Positions 1 to 8,889 of a stretch of 64,000 nt of DNA are shown piece by piece; position 1 is the first letter of the stretch, and every line of letters begins with the position of its first letter. Source of the stretch: Nostoc sp. C052 (lineage in GTDB: Bacteria > Cyanobacteriota > Cyanobacteriia > Cyanobacteriales > Nostocaceae). Made by a program: the position numbers and the translations under genes. The notes under the pieces are model-generated. The model ran no database searches and had not been told where the DNA came from. It saw nothing but the letters and a program-made list of their open reading frames with translations. The stretch spans positions 6,643,501-6,707,500 of the forward strand of contig NZ_CP040272.1 of assembly GCF_013393905.1 (NCBI RefSeq), read 5' to 3'.

Positions 1-1
1 A

Positions 2-91
2 TTAAGAAATTTCATCAGGAATTTAGCTCATGATTTTCAGTTTGAGAAAATTATGGAATTGACGAGTATTGCCGGAGTATTATCCAGTTAA
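2..91 (+). CDS. Possible 3' end of a gene truncated by the window edge
   Basis: The second forward frame is open from the window edge to a TAA at 89-91 and encodes about 29 residues, with the readable stretch LAHDFQFEKIMELTS. An amphipathic C-terminal tail like this could end a regulatory protein such as a response regulator or kinase, but too little is present to name a family. The next 550 bases have no gene, which fits a gene end here. It could equally be a chance open frame. Confidence 0.3.
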   Translation, partial: LRNFIRNLAHDFQFEKIMELTSIAGVLSS

Positions 92-182
92 TCAGAATTG
101 TGGATTTGGTAACACAAACATCCCTCCTAATACTATTTCACGACAAATAAGCAGCAGGGAAGCAGGGAGCAGGGGAAAAGGT

Positions 183-381
183 TAAAGGTTGGGAGCATCC
201 CAATTTTGCAAAAACATGTTTGTCATTGCGAGCGCAACATTGTGGAGCGTTCGCGTAGCGTCTCGTAGAGAAGTAATCGCAAGATATGAGATTGCTTCTC
301 TACGCTGTCGCTTCGTTCGCAATGACAATTTATCACCTGGGTTTGATAGAAATTAGACATTTGGGATGCTCCCTAAAGGTT
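183..381. repeat. MITE-like element (191-373) with 8-bp target duplication
   Basis: A 183-bp non-coding element at 191-373 begins GGGAGCATCCCAA and ends with its reverse complement, giving 13-bp terminal inverted repeats. It is flanked by a perfect 8-bp direct repeat, TAAAGGTT, at 183-190 and 374-381. Inside, TGTCATTGCGA at 221-231 pairs with TCGCAATGACA at 317-327, so most of the element can fold into a hairpin. No transposase is encoded; it was probably moved in trans. It interrupts a polypurine repeat whose uninterrupted relative lies at 4453-4544. Confidence 0.8.
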
Positions 382-383
382 TT

Positions 384-430
384 TTCTTTTCCTTTCCCTT
401 TACTCTATTCCCTTTAACCGACAAGTATTG
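384..430. repeat. Dispersed pyrimidine-rich repeat ending CCGACAAGTATTG
   Basis: A C/T-rich tract ends with CCGACAAGTATTG at 418-430. The same ending occurs at 4532-4544, and a close variant (CCGAAAAGTATTG) ends the complete element at 14362-14484. This copy is the right part of that family and was itself split by the element at 191-373. The rest of the 92-644 gap shows no gene. Confidence 0.5.
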
Positions 431-644
431 GATTGGAGTTAAGTACTTAATTCGGGTTGAAAGAACTGGAACACGAGCAAGTAAACCATATCATCAGATC
501 GTCTGTTACATTTAAAACATCTTCTGAGTTAAACAGAATCGTAGGGTTAAGAAGACTAAAAAACTTAATTTCCTTAAAGAAACTGGGTTGAGAGTACCTG
601 TAATATGGGAGACTTGGCAATATTCCCTATAAATCAGATTCAAG

Positions 645-1130
645 ATGAGTAACACAATTTCGGATATTGCAGTCAAGACCATTAACGGTGAGGATAAACA
701 ATTAAATGAGTACACGGGTAAGGTACTCTTAATTGTGAATGTGGCTTCCTACTGCGGTTATACTTCTCAATACGAGGGGTTAGAAAAGCTAAACCAGAAG
801 TATAGAGAGGCAGGGTTACGTATTTTGGGGTTCCCTTGTAACGATTTTGGAGCGCAGGAACCAGGAAGCAATGAAGAAATTGTGCAATTCTGCACGAGTA
901 AATATAGTGTTACATTTGAACTATTCGATAAAGTTCATGCCAAAGGCTCACAGCAGCATCCACTTTATGAGCGACTTACCAAAGCCGTTGAGCCAAAGGG
1001 AACTATTGCTTGGAACTTTGAAAAATTTTTAGTTAATAAGCAAGGTGAAGTAGTCGCTCGATTTAATAGTAGTGTGCAGCCAAATTCACCAGAAATAATT
1101 GCCATAATTGAGAAGGAATTAGCAAAATAG
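645..1130 (+). CDS. Glutathione peroxidase family protein (thiol peroxidase)
   Basis: This 161-residue protein has the thioredoxin-fold peroxidase signature. The peroxidatic cysteine is Cys37 in NVASYCGYTSQY, followed by the FPCNDFGAQEPGSN block and the WNFEKFL motif with the conserved Trp and Asn. A second cysteine in VQFCTSKYSVTFELF lies where thioredoxin-dependent GPx enzymes carry the resolving cysteine. The enzyme therefore probably reduces lipid or alkyl hydroperoxides with electrons from thioredoxin rather than glutathione, and it has no selenocysteine. It is cytosolic with no signal peptide. A peroxiredoxin-glutaredoxin gene lies 2 kb downstream on the same strand, so the area has a peroxide-defence flavour. 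The Lys usual after NVAS is Tyr here. Confidence 0.93.
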   Translation: MSNTISDIAVKTINGEDKQLNEYTGKVLLIVNVASYCGYTSQYEGLEKLNQKYREAGLRILGFPCNDFGAQEPGSNEEIVQFCTSKYSVTFELFDKVHAKGSQQHPLYERLTKAVEPKGTIAWNFEKFLVNKQGEVVARFNSSVQPNSPEIIAIIEKELAK

Positions 1131-1283
1131 TCATTGATAATTGGTCATTAGTAATTAGGTAAAATTTTCTTTCCTATTAACTATTGACTTCTAGCTCTAG
1201 ACTGTTAAATTTATTTGCGTCTAGTGCTTTAATGGAGAATAGTGTCTCAATGAGTAGTTTAATTTATTTGTGTCTAATTTGTC

Positions 1284-2108
1284 ATGAACGTTGCAATCAT
1301 TGGTTGTGGTTATGTTGGTTATAAAGTTGCTCAATATTGGCAGCAAAATATGAATTTTGTTGTCAGTGTAACCACGACTTCTCCTGAGCGTCTACCTGCA
1401 CTAAAATCAGTATCTCAAAGAGTTGTAGTTACCTGCGGTAATGACATAGATAGTCTAAAATCAGTTTTGCACAATCAAGATGTTGTACTTTTGAGTATTG
1501 GTGCAAAAAGTGGAGAAGTTTATGAAGAAACTTATCTACAAACTGCCCAAGCTTTAGTTTCATGTTTGCAGCAAATTAAAAGTGTAAAACAATTAATATA
1601 CACAGGAAGCTATGCTGTCTATGGTGACAGAAATGGTGTATGGGTAGATGAAGAAACACCCCTCGCACCCGCTAATTTAAATGCCCAAATTCTGAGAAAA
1701 ACAGAGGAGATATTGCTATCAGCATCTAGCGAACATCTCCGGGTTTGTATTTTCCGCTTAGGAGGAATTTATGGAACTGGCAGAGAACTAGTAAAGATAT
1801 TTAGCAGATACTCTGATACAACCCGTCCGGGCAGTGGCGAAGATATCACAAATTGGATTCATTTGGATGATATTGTTGGTGCAATAGAATTTGCCCGTCA
1901 CCGTCGTTTACAAGGGATTTACAATTTAGTCGATGATGCACATCTTACTAGCCGAGACTTGTTAGATAGCTTATTTGAAAAACATAATTTACCCAAGGTT
2001 AAATGGGATACTTCTGTCAAGAGTATCCGGCCATATAATGCTTGGGTATCCAATGAAAAGCTCAAAGAAGCTGGATACAAGTTGATTCATCCACAGATGA
2101 TTTTTTAG
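1284..2108 (+). CDS. NAD(P)-dependent epimerase/SDR-family protein
   Basis: This 274-residue protein opens with MNVAIIGCGYVG, a glycine-rich Rossmann dinucleotide-binding loop. It has an extended-SDR centre around residues 108-116 (YTGSYAVYG, with the Tyr of the active-site region) and a C-terminal substrate lobe containing NWIHLDDIVGAI, typical of nucleotide-sugar epimerase relatives. It resembles the short YeeZ/YbjT-type SDRs rather than a true sugar epimerase, so the substrate is unknown. It is cytosolic and lies 22 bases upstream of an alpha/beta-hydrolase-fold gene, so the two are probably co-transcribed. Confidence 0.85.
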   Translation: MNVAIIGCGYVGYKVAQYWQQNMNFVVSVTTTSPERLPALKSVSQRVVVTCGNDIDSLKSVLHNQDVVLLSIGAKSGEVYEETYLQTAQALVSCLQQIKSVKQLIYTGSYAVYGDRNGVWVDEETPLAPANLNAQILRKTEEILLSASSEHLRVCIFRLGGIYGTGRELVKIFSRYSDTTRPGSGEDITNWIHLDDIVGAIEFARHRRLQGIYNLVDDAHLTSRDLLDSLFEKHNLPKVKWDTSVKSIRPYNAWVSNEKLKEAGYKLIHPQMIF

Positions 2109-2130
2109 TAAGTATTAACAACTAGGAATT

Positions 2131-3060
2131 ATGCAACCATCTGCTGTAGCAAAAACAACCAATTTAACAGCATCTCCTAGCCAGTTTTATCGTTGGCAGA
2201 ATTATCGTTGTGCCTACGAAGTTCATCAACCAATTAATACAACATCTGAGGGCGTTCCCTTACTGCTAATTCATCCAATTGGCGTTGGATTATCGCGGCA
2301 ATTTTGGCAGCGATTTTGTCGCGAGTGGTATGATCAAGGTCAACGAAATTCGATTTACAACCCTGATTTACTAGGATGTGGTGAAAGTGATATGCCTCAT
2401 CTGGCTTACACTCCTAGTGATTGGGCAGAACAGTTGCGATACTTTTTACAAGAAGTAGTGCAAAAACCTGTAATTATAGTAGTACAAGGCGCTTTATTGC
2501 CAGTTGCAATCCAATTAGTCCAAAAGGAATCAAATTTAATTGCCGGACTGGTACTTTCTGGGCCGCCAGCGTGGGCTTTGATGACAAATAAACCACCAAA
2601 ATGGCAAGAAAAATTTCTTTGGAATGTGTTAGATTCGCCTTTTGGAAGTCCTTTTTATCGCTATGCACGCACCCCAAAATTTTTACGTTCTTTCTCAACT
2701 CGTCAACTCTTTGCTTCTGAGAATGCTGTGGATGCAGAGTGGTTAAATACATTGCTTGCAGGGGCAGAAAATCTTGCTAGTCGCCATGCAGTGTTTTCTT
2801 TTTTAGCAGGGTTTTGGCGAGATGATTATACTAGTTTTATTGCCTCTATTGGGCAACCAACATTAACAGTTGTGGGGGAAACTGCATCGAGTATTAGCCA
2901 AGACAATAAAAAAGAAACGCCAGATGAACGTTTGGCTCACTACCTTGCTTGTTTCCCTCAATCTCAAGGTATAAAAATAAATGGGCGTAATGTTTTACCT
3001 TATGAATCAACTACTGAATTTGTAGCAGCGATCGCTCCATTCGTTAATGAAGTTTCTTAG
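2131..3060 (+). CDS. Alpha/beta-hydrolase-fold protein, nucleophile Ser not apparent
   Basis: The 309-residue protein has the alpha/beta-hydrolase layout: the strand and oxyanion region PLLLIHPIGVGLSRQFW, then the DLLGCGESDMP loop. At the nucleophile elbow, where GxSxG is expected, the sequence is VVQGALLPVAIQL, with no serine in the usual position. The late acid and histidine motifs are also hard to place. It may be a non-catalytic scaffold, or use another residue. It follows the SDR gene by 22 bases and precedes the hybrid peroxiredoxin gene. Membership of the fold is fairly sure; activity is unknown. Confidence 0.8.
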   Translation: MQPSAVAKTTNLTASPSQFYRWQNYRCAYEVHQPINTTSEGVPLLLIHPIGVGLSRQFWQRFCREWYDQGQRNSIYNPDLLGCGESDMPHLAYTPSDWAEQLRYFLQEVVQKPVIIVVQGALLPVAIQLVQKESNLIAGLVLSGPPAWALMTNKPPKWQEKFLWNVLDSPFGSPFYRYARTPKFLRSFSTRQLFASENAVDAEWLNTLLAGAENLASRHAVFSFLAGFWRDDYTSFIASIGQPTLTVVGETASSISQDNKKETPDERLAHYLACFPQSQGIKINGRNVLPYESTTEFVAAIAPFVNEVS

Positions 3061-3137
3061 CCGATTGATAGTTACATTGTACCAGTTCTCCCATGATAGG
3101 TTATGACTGGAATTGATTACTAAAGGCAAGCAAAATT

Positions 3138-3872
3138 ATGTTACCCAATCATCGAGGACAAAGAGTACCCAATGTCACGTTTCATACTCGCAAGGATAAC
3201 CAGTGGGTGGATGTGACAACTGATGAATTGTTTGCTAATAAGACAGTGGTTGTCTTCTCTTTACCAGGTGCTTATACCCCGACTTGTTCATCAACTCATC
3301 TCCCTGGGTACAACGAATTGGCTCCGGTTTTCAAAGAAAATGGTGTCGATGATATTATCTGTATTTCTGTGAATGATGCTTTTGTGATGAACGAATGGGC
3401 CAAGGATCAAGAAGCAGAAAATGTCACACTTATTCCTGATGGTAATGGTGAATTTACTGAAGGCATGGGTCTATTAGTAGATAAATCAGACTTGGGGTTT
3501 GGGAAGCGATCGTGGCGCTATTCTATGCTGGTGAGAGATGGTGTAATTAACCAGATGTTTATTGAACCAGAGGAGCCAGGAGATCCCTTTAAAGTGTCCG
3601 ATGCTGAGACAATGCTCAGATACATCAACCCCCAAGCAGTGAAGCCCGAACTCGTTTCCCTGTTTGCGAAAGTTGGTTGTCCCTTCTGTGCGCGCGCTAA
3701 GACGATGCTCAAGGAACATGGCATTAACTATGAAGAAATTACCTTGGGCAAGGATATCACCACACGCTCGTTACGAGCGGTTACAGGTGCTACAACAGTT
3801 CCTCAAGTGTTTATCGATGGTAAATTAATTGGTGGTTCTGAAGCATTAGAAGCTTACTTCGCTGCTAAATAG
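3138..3872 (+). CDS. Peroxiredoxin-5/glutaredoxin hybrid peroxidase
   Basis: This 244-residue protein is a two-domain fusion. Residues 1-165 are a Prx5-type peroxiredoxin with the peroxidatic Cys50 in AYTPTCSSTHLPGY. Residues 170-244 are a glutaredoxin with the CPFC active site, the TVPQVFIDG cis-Pro loop and the GG(S/C) motif near the end. In such hybrids the glutaredoxin domain passes electrons from glutathione to the peroxidase cysteine, so one polypeptide reduces H2O2 or alkyl peroxides at the expense of GSH. The length fits the family. It has no signal peptide and is cytosolic. It lies near a GPx-type gene, so the segment carries two peroxide-reducing routes. Confidence 0.95.
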   Translation: MLPNHRGQRVPNVTFHTRKDNQWVDVTTDELFANKTVVVFSLPGAYTPTCSSTHLPGYNELAPVFKENGVDDIICISVNDAFVMNEWAKDQEAENVTLIPDGNGEFTEGMGLLVDKSDLGFGKRSWRYSMLVRDGVINQMFIEPEEPGDPFKVSDAETMLRYINPQAVKPELVSLFAKVGCPFCARAKTMLKEHGINYEEITLGKDITTRSLRAVTGATTVPQVFIDGKLIGGSEALEAYFAAK

Positions 3873-3880
3873 GATTTATT

Positions 3881-4107
3881 AGGGGCTCACAGATGTGCAT
3901 TGGTGTCAACTTAAGCTGAAACTCCTTTAAAACCTCGTTTCCAGCCGGAGGCTGGAAATGCTGTTCCTGGTGGCTCTGCCGCCAGCAGGAGAGGCAGAGC
4001 CTCAAAGACGAGCATTCCCAGTCGGAGACTGGGAACGAGGCAATCTAAAAGCTAGTTCTAGACTTGCTTTGACATTAAGTTGACACTAATGACAGATGTG
4101 CGCCCCT
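3881..4107. repeat. Nested inverted-repeat element after the hybrid peroxidase gene
   Basis: The outer arms, AGGGGC with GTGTCAACTTAA at 3881-3914, pair imperfectly with TTAAGTTGACAC and GCCCCT at 4076-4107. Inside, CCTCGTTTCCAGCC at 3933-3946 pairs with the region around GGGAACGAGG at 4031-4040, with central GGCTCTGCC/GGCAGAGCC arms. The whole 227-bp block could fold as a long hairpin. It looks like a MITE with a second palindromic repeat nested in it. No coding frame is evident. Confidence 0.65.
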
Positions 4108-4146
4108 AGAACCTATTCCAAGATCGCCCTTCTTGTGTTGTGAATT

Positions 4147-4440
4147 TTAGTAACGGCGATCGCGTTCCAAGTCATAAATCACTTTCTCCAAGTACCATGT
4201 ATCCGATTGACCCTGATGCCTCTGGCGCTGCTGTTTAAGTAATCGTTCGGCTGTTGTCAAATCACCGTTAAGTAAAATAAGTAAACGTTTTTGCAGTTTT
4301 CTATTTTTCGCGTCACTGAAGTATGGCTTAGAAACGTTGCCCCGTGGTTGAGATGACCACACTTTGATTAAGACAAGCGATAAGCTAATGATCAGAAGCA
4401 CCACAATCAATCCCATGCCAATACTGCTCGCTTTCTGCAT
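4147..4440 (-). CDS. Small single-pass membrane protein, unknown function
   Basis: The 97-residue protein has one N-terminal hydrophobic segment (about residues 8-27, MGLIVVLLIISLSLVLIKVW) followed by a basic cytosolic part rich in Leu, Lys, Arg and Gln, ending ERDRRY. The tail has helical repeats around LLNGDLTTAERLLKQQRQRH and resembles other small cyanobacterial membrane-anchored hypothetical proteins. No catalytic motif is visible. It stands alone on the minus strand between forward genes. Confidence 0.65.
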   Translation of the reverse strand: MQKASSIGMGLIVVLLIISLSLVLIKVWSSQPRGNVSKPYFSDAKNRKLQKRLLILLNGDLTTAERLLKQQRQRHQGQSDTWYLEKVIYDLERDRRY

Positions 4441-4820
4441 TTTTAACTCGGCATTAGGTTTGGGGAAAAGGTTAAAGGGTAAAGGTTAAAGATTTTTTCT
4501 TTCCCCTTTCCCCTTCCCCTTTTCCCCTTAACCGACAAGTATTGAATCCCATACTGATTGAGATTAAGTATTTATTACCTTATATTGTGTAAAAATTTTA
4601 ATTATATAGCATCAGTGATTTCTTGGATGTTTTTGTGATGAAATTGAAAAACATCTAAATTGAATTAAATCAAATTCTTGTGGGGTGGACAACATGAACC
4701 CCCTAATTATGCAAAGCAATTAACAAATCTTCAGATGAATCGATGTATTTTTGTTTAGTTACTGACTACGGATCAGATAAAATTGATTCGGATTGAATTT
4801 CTATTTATTGAAAAGACAAT
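4441..4820. repeat. Intergenic region with polypurine/pyrimidine repeat (4453-4544)
   Basis: At 4453-4544 lies a G/A-rich block followed by a C/T-rich block ending CCGACAAGTATTG. It is related to the repeat interrupted at 170-430 and to the complete element at 14362-14484. The rest, 4545-4820, is AT-rich leader of the following gene; I see no other feature there. Confidence 0.5.
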
Positions 4821-6065
4821 ATGTTTGCCAGAATTCGCCGAATTTTGAGTCAATTTTTTAGTAAATCAAGGACAATCAACAACGAACCACTGAATAAAGT
4901 AAGTTTGGTTGTGATTATTATAATTGATATTTTTATCTTGATTAATGTTTTTACAGGAATTGATGATATTAGCAGATGGCATATCAGTCCAACCGCAGCT
5001 TATCCATGTTATTCAGAGTGGCAAAATTATCAGACACAAACCACTAAAGATAAAGACTATGACATTGTTAGACTTTCATTGCCATATTATAACCCGAACA
5101 ATCAACTCAGTTTTCAGCGAAACTATCAGCAAGCTGAAGTAGGACATTTAGGTAAGGTTTCTAAAACTTGCCTGCAATATGCAGACTACAAAGATAAACT
5201 TAACAATCCTGAAAAGCAGGAAATTATCAAAACTATTGATCGGGAACAAGCAAAAATTAGTAGGCTTGAACAAACCAATAGCACTATTAAATCTCAATAT
5301 GACTCAACGTTATTAGAAAAAATTGCAGGTCAGGGTCGCGAACAATCAATTAATCAAGTCAGTGCTGAAAAAGCTAAACAGACATTAGAGCAAAATAATC
5401 GCCAAATTTCTACCCTGAAACAAGAAATTTCTACTCTTAAAAATGAACTGCTTACCAAACCAGAAAGTATTAGTTTTCTAGCCTTTCTTAAAGATACTAA
5501 TCAATTCCGGGAAGTTGAAAAAGGCTATCAAAAGGCATCATTTTGGTATCCAAGTATCCAGCTTGCTTTTCAGTCTCTTTTTCTTTTACCACTGATTTTC
5601 ATTGCTTTATCAGTTCACAATTTTGCCCAAAGAAGAGGATATGGACTTGTCTCGCTAATTAGCTGGCATTTGCTAGTTATCTTTTTTATTCCACTGATTG
5701 TTAAAATATTTGAATTTCTCCAAATAGGTGCAATATTTAAATTTTTCTTTGAGATCATTAGCGCCCTTTTTGGTGGTCTACTTTTCCTAATCAATTACAT
5801 TTATATCTTACTGATTCCAATTATTGGCTTTGGAATTATCCAGTTCTTTCAAAAATTTGTCTTCAATGCCAAAGTCCAAGCAGCTAGCAGAGTTCAAAAA
5901 TCCCGCTGCGTCAATTGCGCCAAGAAAATTCGACATCTTGATACTTACTGTCCGCACTGTGGTTATTATCAGGACGTTGAATGCCAAAACTGTCATAATC
6001 TTACTTATAAGCATTTGTCGTACTGTAAACATTGTGGAACTGCTCAAAATTCCAGTAATTTGTAA
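4821..6065 (+). CDS. Membrane protein with coiled coil and C-terminal double zinc ribbon
   Basis: The 414-residue protein has a transmembrane helix near residues 28-46 and a polar segment. A coiled-coil stretch follows at about 130-210, rich in Glu, Lys and Gln. Three or four hydrophobic segments cover about 245-345. It ends in a double zinc ribbon: CVNC, CPHC, CQNC and CKHC pairs between about residues 362 and 406. Such C-terminal ribbons usually serve assembly or protein binding rather than catalysis. It is followed after 3 bases by a PAP2 phosphatase gene, so the two are likely one operon. No family function is recognised. Confidence 0.8.
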   Translation: MFARIRRILSQFFSKSRTINNEPLNKVSLVVIIIIDIFILINVFTGIDDISRWHISPTAAYPCYSEWQNYQTQTTKDKDYDIVRLSLPYYNPNNQLSFQRNYQQAEVGHLGKVSKTCLQYADYKDKLNNPEKQEIIKTIDREQAKISRLEQTNSTIKSQYDSTLLEKIAGQGREQSINQVSAEKAKQTLEQNNRQISTLKQEISTLKNELLTKPESISFLAFLKDTNQFREVEKGYQKASFWYPSIQLAFQSLFLLPLIFIALSVHNFAQRRGYGLVSLISWHLLVIFFIPLIVKIFEFLQIGAIFKFFFEIISALFGGLLFLINYIYILLIPIIGFGIIQFFQKFVFNAKVQAASRVQKSRCVNCAKKIRHLDTYCPHCGYYQDVECQNCHNLTYKHLSYCKHCGTAQNSSNL

Positions 6066-6068
6066 TCA

Positions 6069-6869
6069 GTGAAGTCGTTGATTAGTCTTTTTAACTTAGA
6101 TATGGAAAAAGTGAAAACAGCTAACCAAGAGAGTCAGTCGCCGCTTGATTTTCTCAAAAACTTGTTAATTGCTCGTTGGCGATCGCTCTTACTGCTGTTG
6201 ATAGGAGTATATTTACCTTTGCAGGTATTTGAAATCCTGACAGTGAAGATATGGGAGAATCAAGCAGGCTTACCGTGGGATGTGCCTATTTTGCTAACAG
6301 TCCATTCTACAGCCAACCCACAGTTAGATGTTTTAGCTGTCACCCTCGCTATAATTGGGTTGCCTTGGATGGCGATACCGATTTTAGGTGCGATCGCACT
6401 CATCTTACTACTTCAAAAACGCTGGCGATCGCTAGCTTATTTACTTACTGCTTCATTGGGAAGTGTCATTATCAACCGCACAGCGAAGCAATTAATGCAT
6501 CGAGTACGTCCACAATTGTGGGAATCTATTGCACCTGAGTATAGTTTTGCATTTCCTAGTGGTCATGCCATGACGAGTATAACTCTGGTAGCAATTTTGC
6601 TATTTTTAACTTGGGCTAGTTCCTGGCGCTGGTTGGTTCTCATACTCGGCAGCTTATATATCATCGCTATTGCCTGGTGTCGTCTTTATCTGGGAGTTCA
6701 TTTTCCTAGTGACATTCTCGCAGGTTGGATGGTTGCATTAGGTTGGACAATTGGCGTCAGTCTAATTATCAAACCCCATAGTACTAAAGCCCAATCTGTA
6801 GATGGCGAACGTCCTGAGGATGAAACTACCTTACTCCCAGAAGAAAGAAAGTTGATCGCTGAGGAGTAA
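6069..6869 (+). CDS. PAP2-family membrane phosphatase
   Basis: All three PAP2 signature blocks are present: KQLMHRVRP (KX6RP, near residue 140), FPSGH (near 162) and CRLYLGVHFPSD (the SRX5HX3D block with Cys in place of Ser, near 203-214). Five to six transmembrane helices surround them. The family dephosphorylates lipid phosphates such as phosphatidic acid or undecaprenyl pyrophosphate at the membrane. The listed start is GTG at 6069; an in-frame ATG at 6102 is an alternative. The C-terminus is an acidic hydrophilic tail. Spacing of 3 bases to the upstream zinc-ribbon membrane gene suggests co-translation. Confidence 0.9.
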   Translation: MKSLISLFNLDMEKVKTANQESQSPLDFLKNLLIARWRSLLLLLIGVYLPLQVFEILTVKIWENQAGLPWDVPILLTVHSTANPQLDVLAVTLAIIGLPWMAIPILGAIALILLLQKRWRSLAYLLTASLGSVIINRTAKQLMHRVRPQLWESIAPEYSFAFPSGHAMTSITLVAILLFLTWASSWRWLVLILGSLYIIAIAWCRLYLGVHFPSDILAGWMVALGWTIGVSLIIKPHSTKAQSVDGERPEDETTLLPEERKLIAEE

Positions 6870-6918
6870 CATTTAAGATTTAGTTGGGGTGTGAATCCCT
6901 ATCTAAATCTTCCCTATT

Positions 6919-7746
6919 TTAATCCTGTTGATGAGCAAATTTATAACCACCCCACAGCGAAAGAGCGATCGCAACCACCAGCAAAATCGGTATGCTGTAC
7001 CAAGGAAATTGGGATAAGGGTAAATGAGCAACTGCACGCAATCCCATGCTGGCGTAGGTTAGTGGCAACAGGTAAACTAAGACTTTGAAAGTCGGTGGTA
7101 ATGTCGCTGGGTCAAAGAAAGTCGCTCCTAAGAATGACATGGGGATAATGATAAAATTGTTGTAGAGTCCGACTGATTCGAGCGATCGCACACTCAACCC
7201 CACAATCACCCCTAATCCAGCAAATACGGAACAATTCAGCGTCACCAACAGCAGAAATAGTGGGTTGATAAAATTCCAGTTTCCAGTCAAAAGCAGCGCT
7301 ACCAAAATCACCGAACCAGAAGTCATCAACCCCCGCACGACTCCCGCCAGCATTTTACCGATATACAACGCTAAGGGATGTATGGGAGTTAACAACAATT
7401 CCTCAAAGGTTTTGGTAAATAATCTGTCTCCACAAATGGAAAATGTCGTTCCAGCAAAGCTAACCGTCATTGACGAGAGCGCTACCATGCCCGGTAATAT
7501 AAATTCCAAATAGTTGTTATAGCTACCACTAATTCCTGAACCTGGTTTGATAGAACTACCCAAACCCAAGCCAAAAGCTAAAATATAGATCAGTGGAGAT
7601 ATTAAGCCTGATGCTGCAACTGGTAAGATTCTCACACGTAAATCTAACCAATCTCCCCAAAAAATAGTCAGACTATCAGCTAGGAAGATTTGCAGTTGCG
7701 AAGTTTTGAACCTCTTGCCCGAAAGTAGCGCTCTTTGAGATATCAC
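6919..7746 (-). CDS. ABC-2 type transporter permease
   Basis: The 275-residue protein has six hydrophobic segments and the ABC-2 permease look: an amphipathic N-terminus, GLISPLIYILAFGLGLG as the first membrane segment, the LPGMVALSSM stretch, EELLLTPIHPLALYIGKM (the coupling-helix region) and LTYASMGLRA near the end. These permeases dimerise and work with a separate ATPase to export lipids, polysaccharides or drugs. No ATP-binding gene is next to it on either side, so the partner must be elsewhere. It is convergent with the PAP2 gene. Confidence 0.88.
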   Translation of the reverse strand: MISQRALLSGKRFKTSQLQIFLADSLTIFWGDWLDLRVRILPVAASGLISPLIYILAFGLGLGSSIKPGSGISGSYNNYLEFILPGMVALSSMTVSFAGTTFSICGDRLFTKTFEELLLTPIHPLALYIGKMLAGVVRGLMTSGSVILVALLLTGNWNFINPLFLLLVTLNCSVFAGLGVIVGLSVRSLESVGLYNNFIIIPMSFLGATFFDPATLPPTFKVLVYLLPLTYASMGLRAVAHLPLSQFPWYSIPILLVVAIALSLWGGYKFAHQQD

Positions 7747-8347
7747 GTGCTTTCAATTACTTATCAAAATTTTATTAAGTATTAATTTACATTGTTTTAC
7801 ACATCAATTACTAGGGGTAACAAAAATATCTCGTCTTCAAAATTTAAAATTAACAACAAAATCTAGATATTTTAAGCATTATTACTAAATTAATTATGAA
7901 AATTCAGTTAACTGTATCTGATAACAATGAAAAATATGGTATAATTCACGAATAAATTCGTTTACAACAGTGATTAATCAAGTTAAGCAGCACAAAGGTT
8001 ATAACTAATAACAATTCGTTAACGATAAAATAAACAAAGATACTCATTAATTATTCTAAACCTCATCTATGTTGAAACCTAGAGTTTTTTAAAAGATATT
8101 TTTTAAAAGATATATTTATGTAGGTTGGGTGGAGTGAAACGCAACCTAACATTACCACCTTATTTATATTGGGTTACGCTATCGCTGCACCCAACCTACA
8201 AAACTACGGTTCTCAAGGTAGACGAGGTTTAACAAGAATATTGCACAGAAACTTGCAGGCAATTAAAGTCAAGAATAGGCATACTGAAAGAGGGAGAAAA
8301 CTTTAGATAACTCCCTGCCAAATCGGCGTGAAGGTGATTAAGCAACA
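7747..8347. repeat. Long AT-rich intergenic region with an 80-bp inverted repeat (8120-8199)
   Basis: GTAGGTTGGGTG at 8120-8131 and CACCCAACCTAC at 8188-8199 are perfect 12-bp inverted arms. The interior is also partly paired (GTTGCGTTT-like against GGGTTACGC). This is a common type of cyanobacterial intergenic palindromic repeat. The rest of the 600-base gap is AT-rich and holds no convincing ORF; it probably contains the divergent promoters of the permease and DUF3172 genes. Confidence 0.6.
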
Positions 8348-8887
8348 ATGAGACGTAAATCTACTGGTAGATCGGCTACTACTTCTAAACCCTCTGTTTT
8401 CCAATCCCCTCTATTTAACTTCACCACCATCGCAATTATGGGAGGGGTGTTAATTTTGGGAATTGGGATTGGTATTGCTTTTAGTTCTACAACCACGTTG
8501 GCCCCATCGAATGTGGCTTCTCGTGAATTTATTGACACCAAAGCACCAAACCCTGAAATTTGTGTGCAGTACGGAGCCAGCGCGATGGTGATGGACGCTA
8601 GACTCTTCGTCACTCTCAACCCCTTCAATGTCTATGTTGCCCAGCCTAGTATGCGTCCTGGATGCGTAATCCGACAAAATAACTGGGCGCTTTTAGAGCA
8701 ACGTAAGCTGGTGACATCCGATCAGGTAAGAGATTGCAAAAATCGCCTGAACACCTTTGGTTTTACAGGGAACTTGGACAGTGACAAACCTGATATTAGG
8801 TGCATATATCAGAATGAAGCTGCTCAAAACTTCTTCACAGCTCAACCAGGAGCAGTTGGAACACCTCAGGAAACGGACAGATTTTAA
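8348..8887 (+). CDS. DUF3172-family membrane-anchored protein
   Basis: The 179-residue protein has a basic N-terminus, one transmembrane helix near residues 28-46 (IAIMGGVLILGIGIGIAFS) and a C-terminal domain with conserved cysteines (EICVQYGAS, RPGCVIRQNNW, VRDCKNRL, IRCIYQN). This pattern matches DUF3172, found across cyanobacteria and without a known function. The four cysteines on the non-cytosolic side could form disulfides. It stands alone on the plus strand. Confidence 0.8.
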   Translation: MRRKSTGRSATTSKPSVFQSPLFNFTTIAIMGGVLILGIGIGIAFSSTTTLAPSNVASREFIDTKAPNPEICVQYGASAMVMDARLFVTLNPFNVYVAQPSMRPGCVIRQNNWALLEQRKLVTSDQVRDCKNRLNTFGFTGNLDSDKPDIRCIYQNEAAQNFFTAQPGAVGTPQETDRF

Positions 8888-8889
8888 AA

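Noticed and set aside
512..715. Minus-strand 67-residue frame overlapping the GPx start
   Set aside because: Overlaps a sure gene and lacks supporting signals.
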